DNA from: an uncultured bacterium
Lineage (GTDB): Bacteria; Cyanobacteriota; Vampirovibrionia; Gastranaerophilales; Gastranaerophilaceae
DNA length: 6,580 nt
NCBI GenBank assembly: GCA_937894665.1
Contig: CALAWF010000234.1
Coordinates: 1-6,580, forward strand
Direction of reading: 5' to 3'
Positions 5,049 through 6,580 of this stretch are shown in pieces. The stretch's first letter is position 1. The number at the start of each line of letters is the position of its first letter. Made by a program: the position numbers and the translations under genes. The notes below the pieces were generated by a model. It was given only the letters and a program-made list of their open reading frames with translations. It was not told the origin of the DNA and did not search any database.

Positions 5049-6580
5049 ATGCAAAACAAACAAGCGGTTATTTATGCTCGTGTATCTAGCAGAGAACAAG
5101 AACGTGAGGGATTTTCTATCCCAGCACAGTTAAAATTGCTAAAAGAATACGCACTCAAAAACGGATTTCAAATTGTCAACGAATATTCAGACGCTGAGAC
5201 CGCCAAGAAAGCAGGTAGAACTAATTATAATGCCATGTTAGCTTTTCTAAAAGAAAATCCTGAAATAAAGACCGTACTTGTAGAAAAAACAGATAGATTA
5301 TATCGTAACTTCAAAGATTATGTTACTCTTGAAGATTACGACCTAGAAGTACATTTGGTAAAAGAGGGTAGTATAATTAGCAAAAATTCCAAATCTCATG
5401 ACAAATTTATCCATGGAATTAAGGTACTAATGGCAAAAAACTACATAGATAACCTTTCTGAAGAAATCTCAAAAGGTTTGCATGAGGGGCTTGAACAGGG
5501 TTATTGGCCATTTCAACCGCCTTACGGATATTTGAGAGGGGCAAAAAAGAATTTAATAATTGATAAATCAAGAATTTTGTTTATTCGCAGAGCCTTTGAA
5601 TTATTTGCAACCGGAAAATTTTCACTTAGAAAATTATGCGAAGAACTTTTTGTTGAGGGATATTACTACAAAGCCGAAAGACCTAAAATAACTCAATGTG
5701 TACTTGAATCAATGCTAAAAAATGTTATCTATGTTGGGCAAATGAACTGTAATGGCATTATTTACCAAGGAAAACACCCTGCAATAATTTCAAGAGATAC
5801 TTTTGACAAAGCACAATTAGCTTTTCATAAAGTAGATAAGTCAAAAGTTCGTAAAAACTTTGATTTTCTATATCCCGGAATAGTAAAATGCGGAGTTTGT
5901 GGATATTCATTCTGTGGAGAAAGACAGAAAAAGCATAACATTTATTACCGTTGTTCGCATTTTGACAGAAGTTGCCCTAATACTTGTTATATTTCTGAAA
6001 AACATCTTACTCAATCTTTCCGCATGCACTTAAAACGTATTGGATTAGACGAAGATTTATACGAATTGGTAAAATATTCTCTCAAAGAATGTTTGGGAGA
6101 TGAGCAGGAGTACCACAAAACAGAAGTAGCAAGAATTACTTCTGAAATTGAACAATGCAAAGAAATTCTAAAAAAGATGTATCTTGACCAAGTAAATAAT
6201 GTTCTTGATTATGACATGTGGATAAATCTAAAAAACGAATATGAGGTAAAATTAAACCGATTAAGTGCAGAATACCAAAAACACCTCTATGCTAATACAA
6301 ATTTCTTAGATACAGGGCTGAAAATCCTTGATTTATGCAAGAAAGCAAGCTTACCAGCTACCGAACTTTCAGCAGAAGAAGTCGCTAATATTATTAGAGA
6401 AACATATCTATCTGCAACTGCAAAAGACAAAAGGGTTAAAGTGGTCTTTAAGGAACCGTTTGCGACTATTGAGAACCTCGTAAAACTTGCTAAAAAAGAG
6501 ATTGCGGAAGTTGGTTTCGCTGTATTCAAGTCAGCAATAATTTCTTCAAAGGATAAATGTATCGAAAGCATTAAAAAAGA
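5049..6580 (+). CDS. Large serine recombinase with intact zinc ribbon (3' truncated by window)
   Basis: 510 residues are visible with no stop before the right edge. This is a serine integrase with all expected parts. The resolvase domain (about 5-145) begins IYARVSS, with Arg11 and nucleophile Ser13, then Arg57 and the complete DRLYR motif (82-86, Asp82 present). The recombinase domain spans about 150-260 and contains the family signature YWPFQPPYGY. A zinc ribbon has Cys281 and Cys284 (KCGVCG), Cys302 (YYRC), and Cys309 or Cys313 (CPNTC). A coiled-coil-rich segment lies at about 350-410. The frame continues at least 40 residues past the KVVFKEPF strand, where the other recombinase of this window stops. 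The two recombinases differ in catalytic motif, ribbon and spacing and are not recent duplicates. It would integrate and excise a phage or element; its att site is probably near the gene, perhaps in the intergenic region just upstream. Confidence 0.95.
   Translation, partial: MQNKQAVIYARVSSREQEREGFSIPAQLKLLKEYALKNGFQIVNEYSDAETAKKAGRTNYNAMLAFLKENPEIKTVLVEKTDRLYRNFKDYVTLEDYDLEVHLVKEGSIISKNSKSHDKFIHGIKVLMAKNYIDNLSEEISKGLHEGLEQGYWPFQPPYGYLRGAKKNLIIDKSRILFIRRAFELFATGKFSLRKLCEELFVEGYYYKAERPKITQCVLESMLKNVIYVGQMNCNGIIYQGKHPAIISRDTFDKAQLAFHKVDKSKVRKNFDFLYPGIVKCGVCGYSFCGERQKKHNIYYRCSHFDRSCPNTCYISEKHLTQSFRMHLKRIGLDEDLYELVKYSLKECLGDEQEYHKTEVARITSEIEQCKEILKKMYLDQVNNVLDYDMWINLKNEYEVKLNRLSAEYQKHLYANTNFLDTGLKILDLCKKASLPATELSAEEVANIIRETYLSATAKDKRVKVVFKEPFATIENLVKLAKKEIAEVGFAVFKSAIISSKDKCIESIKK

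Noticed and set aside
6287..6571. 94-residue minus-strand open frame at the right end
   Set aside because: It is antisense to the continuous recombinase frame and shows no family features.
1..6580. CRISPR arrays, tRNA or rRNA genes, insertion-sequence ends
   Set aside because: I saw no spaced repeats, no tRNA-like cloverleaf and no transposase with terminal repeats; the only mobile-element enzymes are the two serine recombinases.

Overview
This is a 6.6 kb, AT-rich (roughly one-third G+C), gene-dense bacterial window made almost entirely of mobile-element machinery. All genes have strong Shine-Dalgarno sites (AGGAGG or AAGGAG), and every confidently placed stop codon is TAA. This fits a low-GC bacterium, such as an uncultured gut-type lineage in Bacillota or Gastranaerophilales, or a phage or integrative element of one. 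The sequence alone does not decide the taxon.

Layout: (1) positions 1-219 are the 3' end of an unrecognised gene, followed by a strong rho-independent terminator (245-276). (2) From 299 a rightward operon encodes a DUF927/MCM-like AAA+ helicase of the kind found in phages and SCC-type cassettes, overlapping by 8 bp a large serine recombinase (1965-3392). The helicase frame has an in-phase TGA at codon 57: the part with the good ribosome binding site (299-469) is separated from the long 500-residue part (470-1972). (3) A second terminator lies at 3423-3455. (4) A leftward, more AT-rich gene (4842-3454) encodes a soluble KAP-family P-loop NTPase. (5) A 200 bp divergent intergenic region holds overlapping inverted repeats. 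(6) A second, different large serine recombinase starts at 5049 and runs off the right edge.

Working model (inference): the helicase and first recombinase form a replication/mobilisation module resembling the cch-ccr arrangement of staphylococcal cassette chromosomes. The KAP NTPase looks like cargo, plausibly anti-phage or exclusion, and the second recombinase belongs either to the same element or to a neighbouring or nested one. The points most worth a second look are the interrupted helicase, the first recombinase (degenerate zinc ribbon and an Asp-to-Asn change in its catalytic motif), and the KAP gene between two recombinases.
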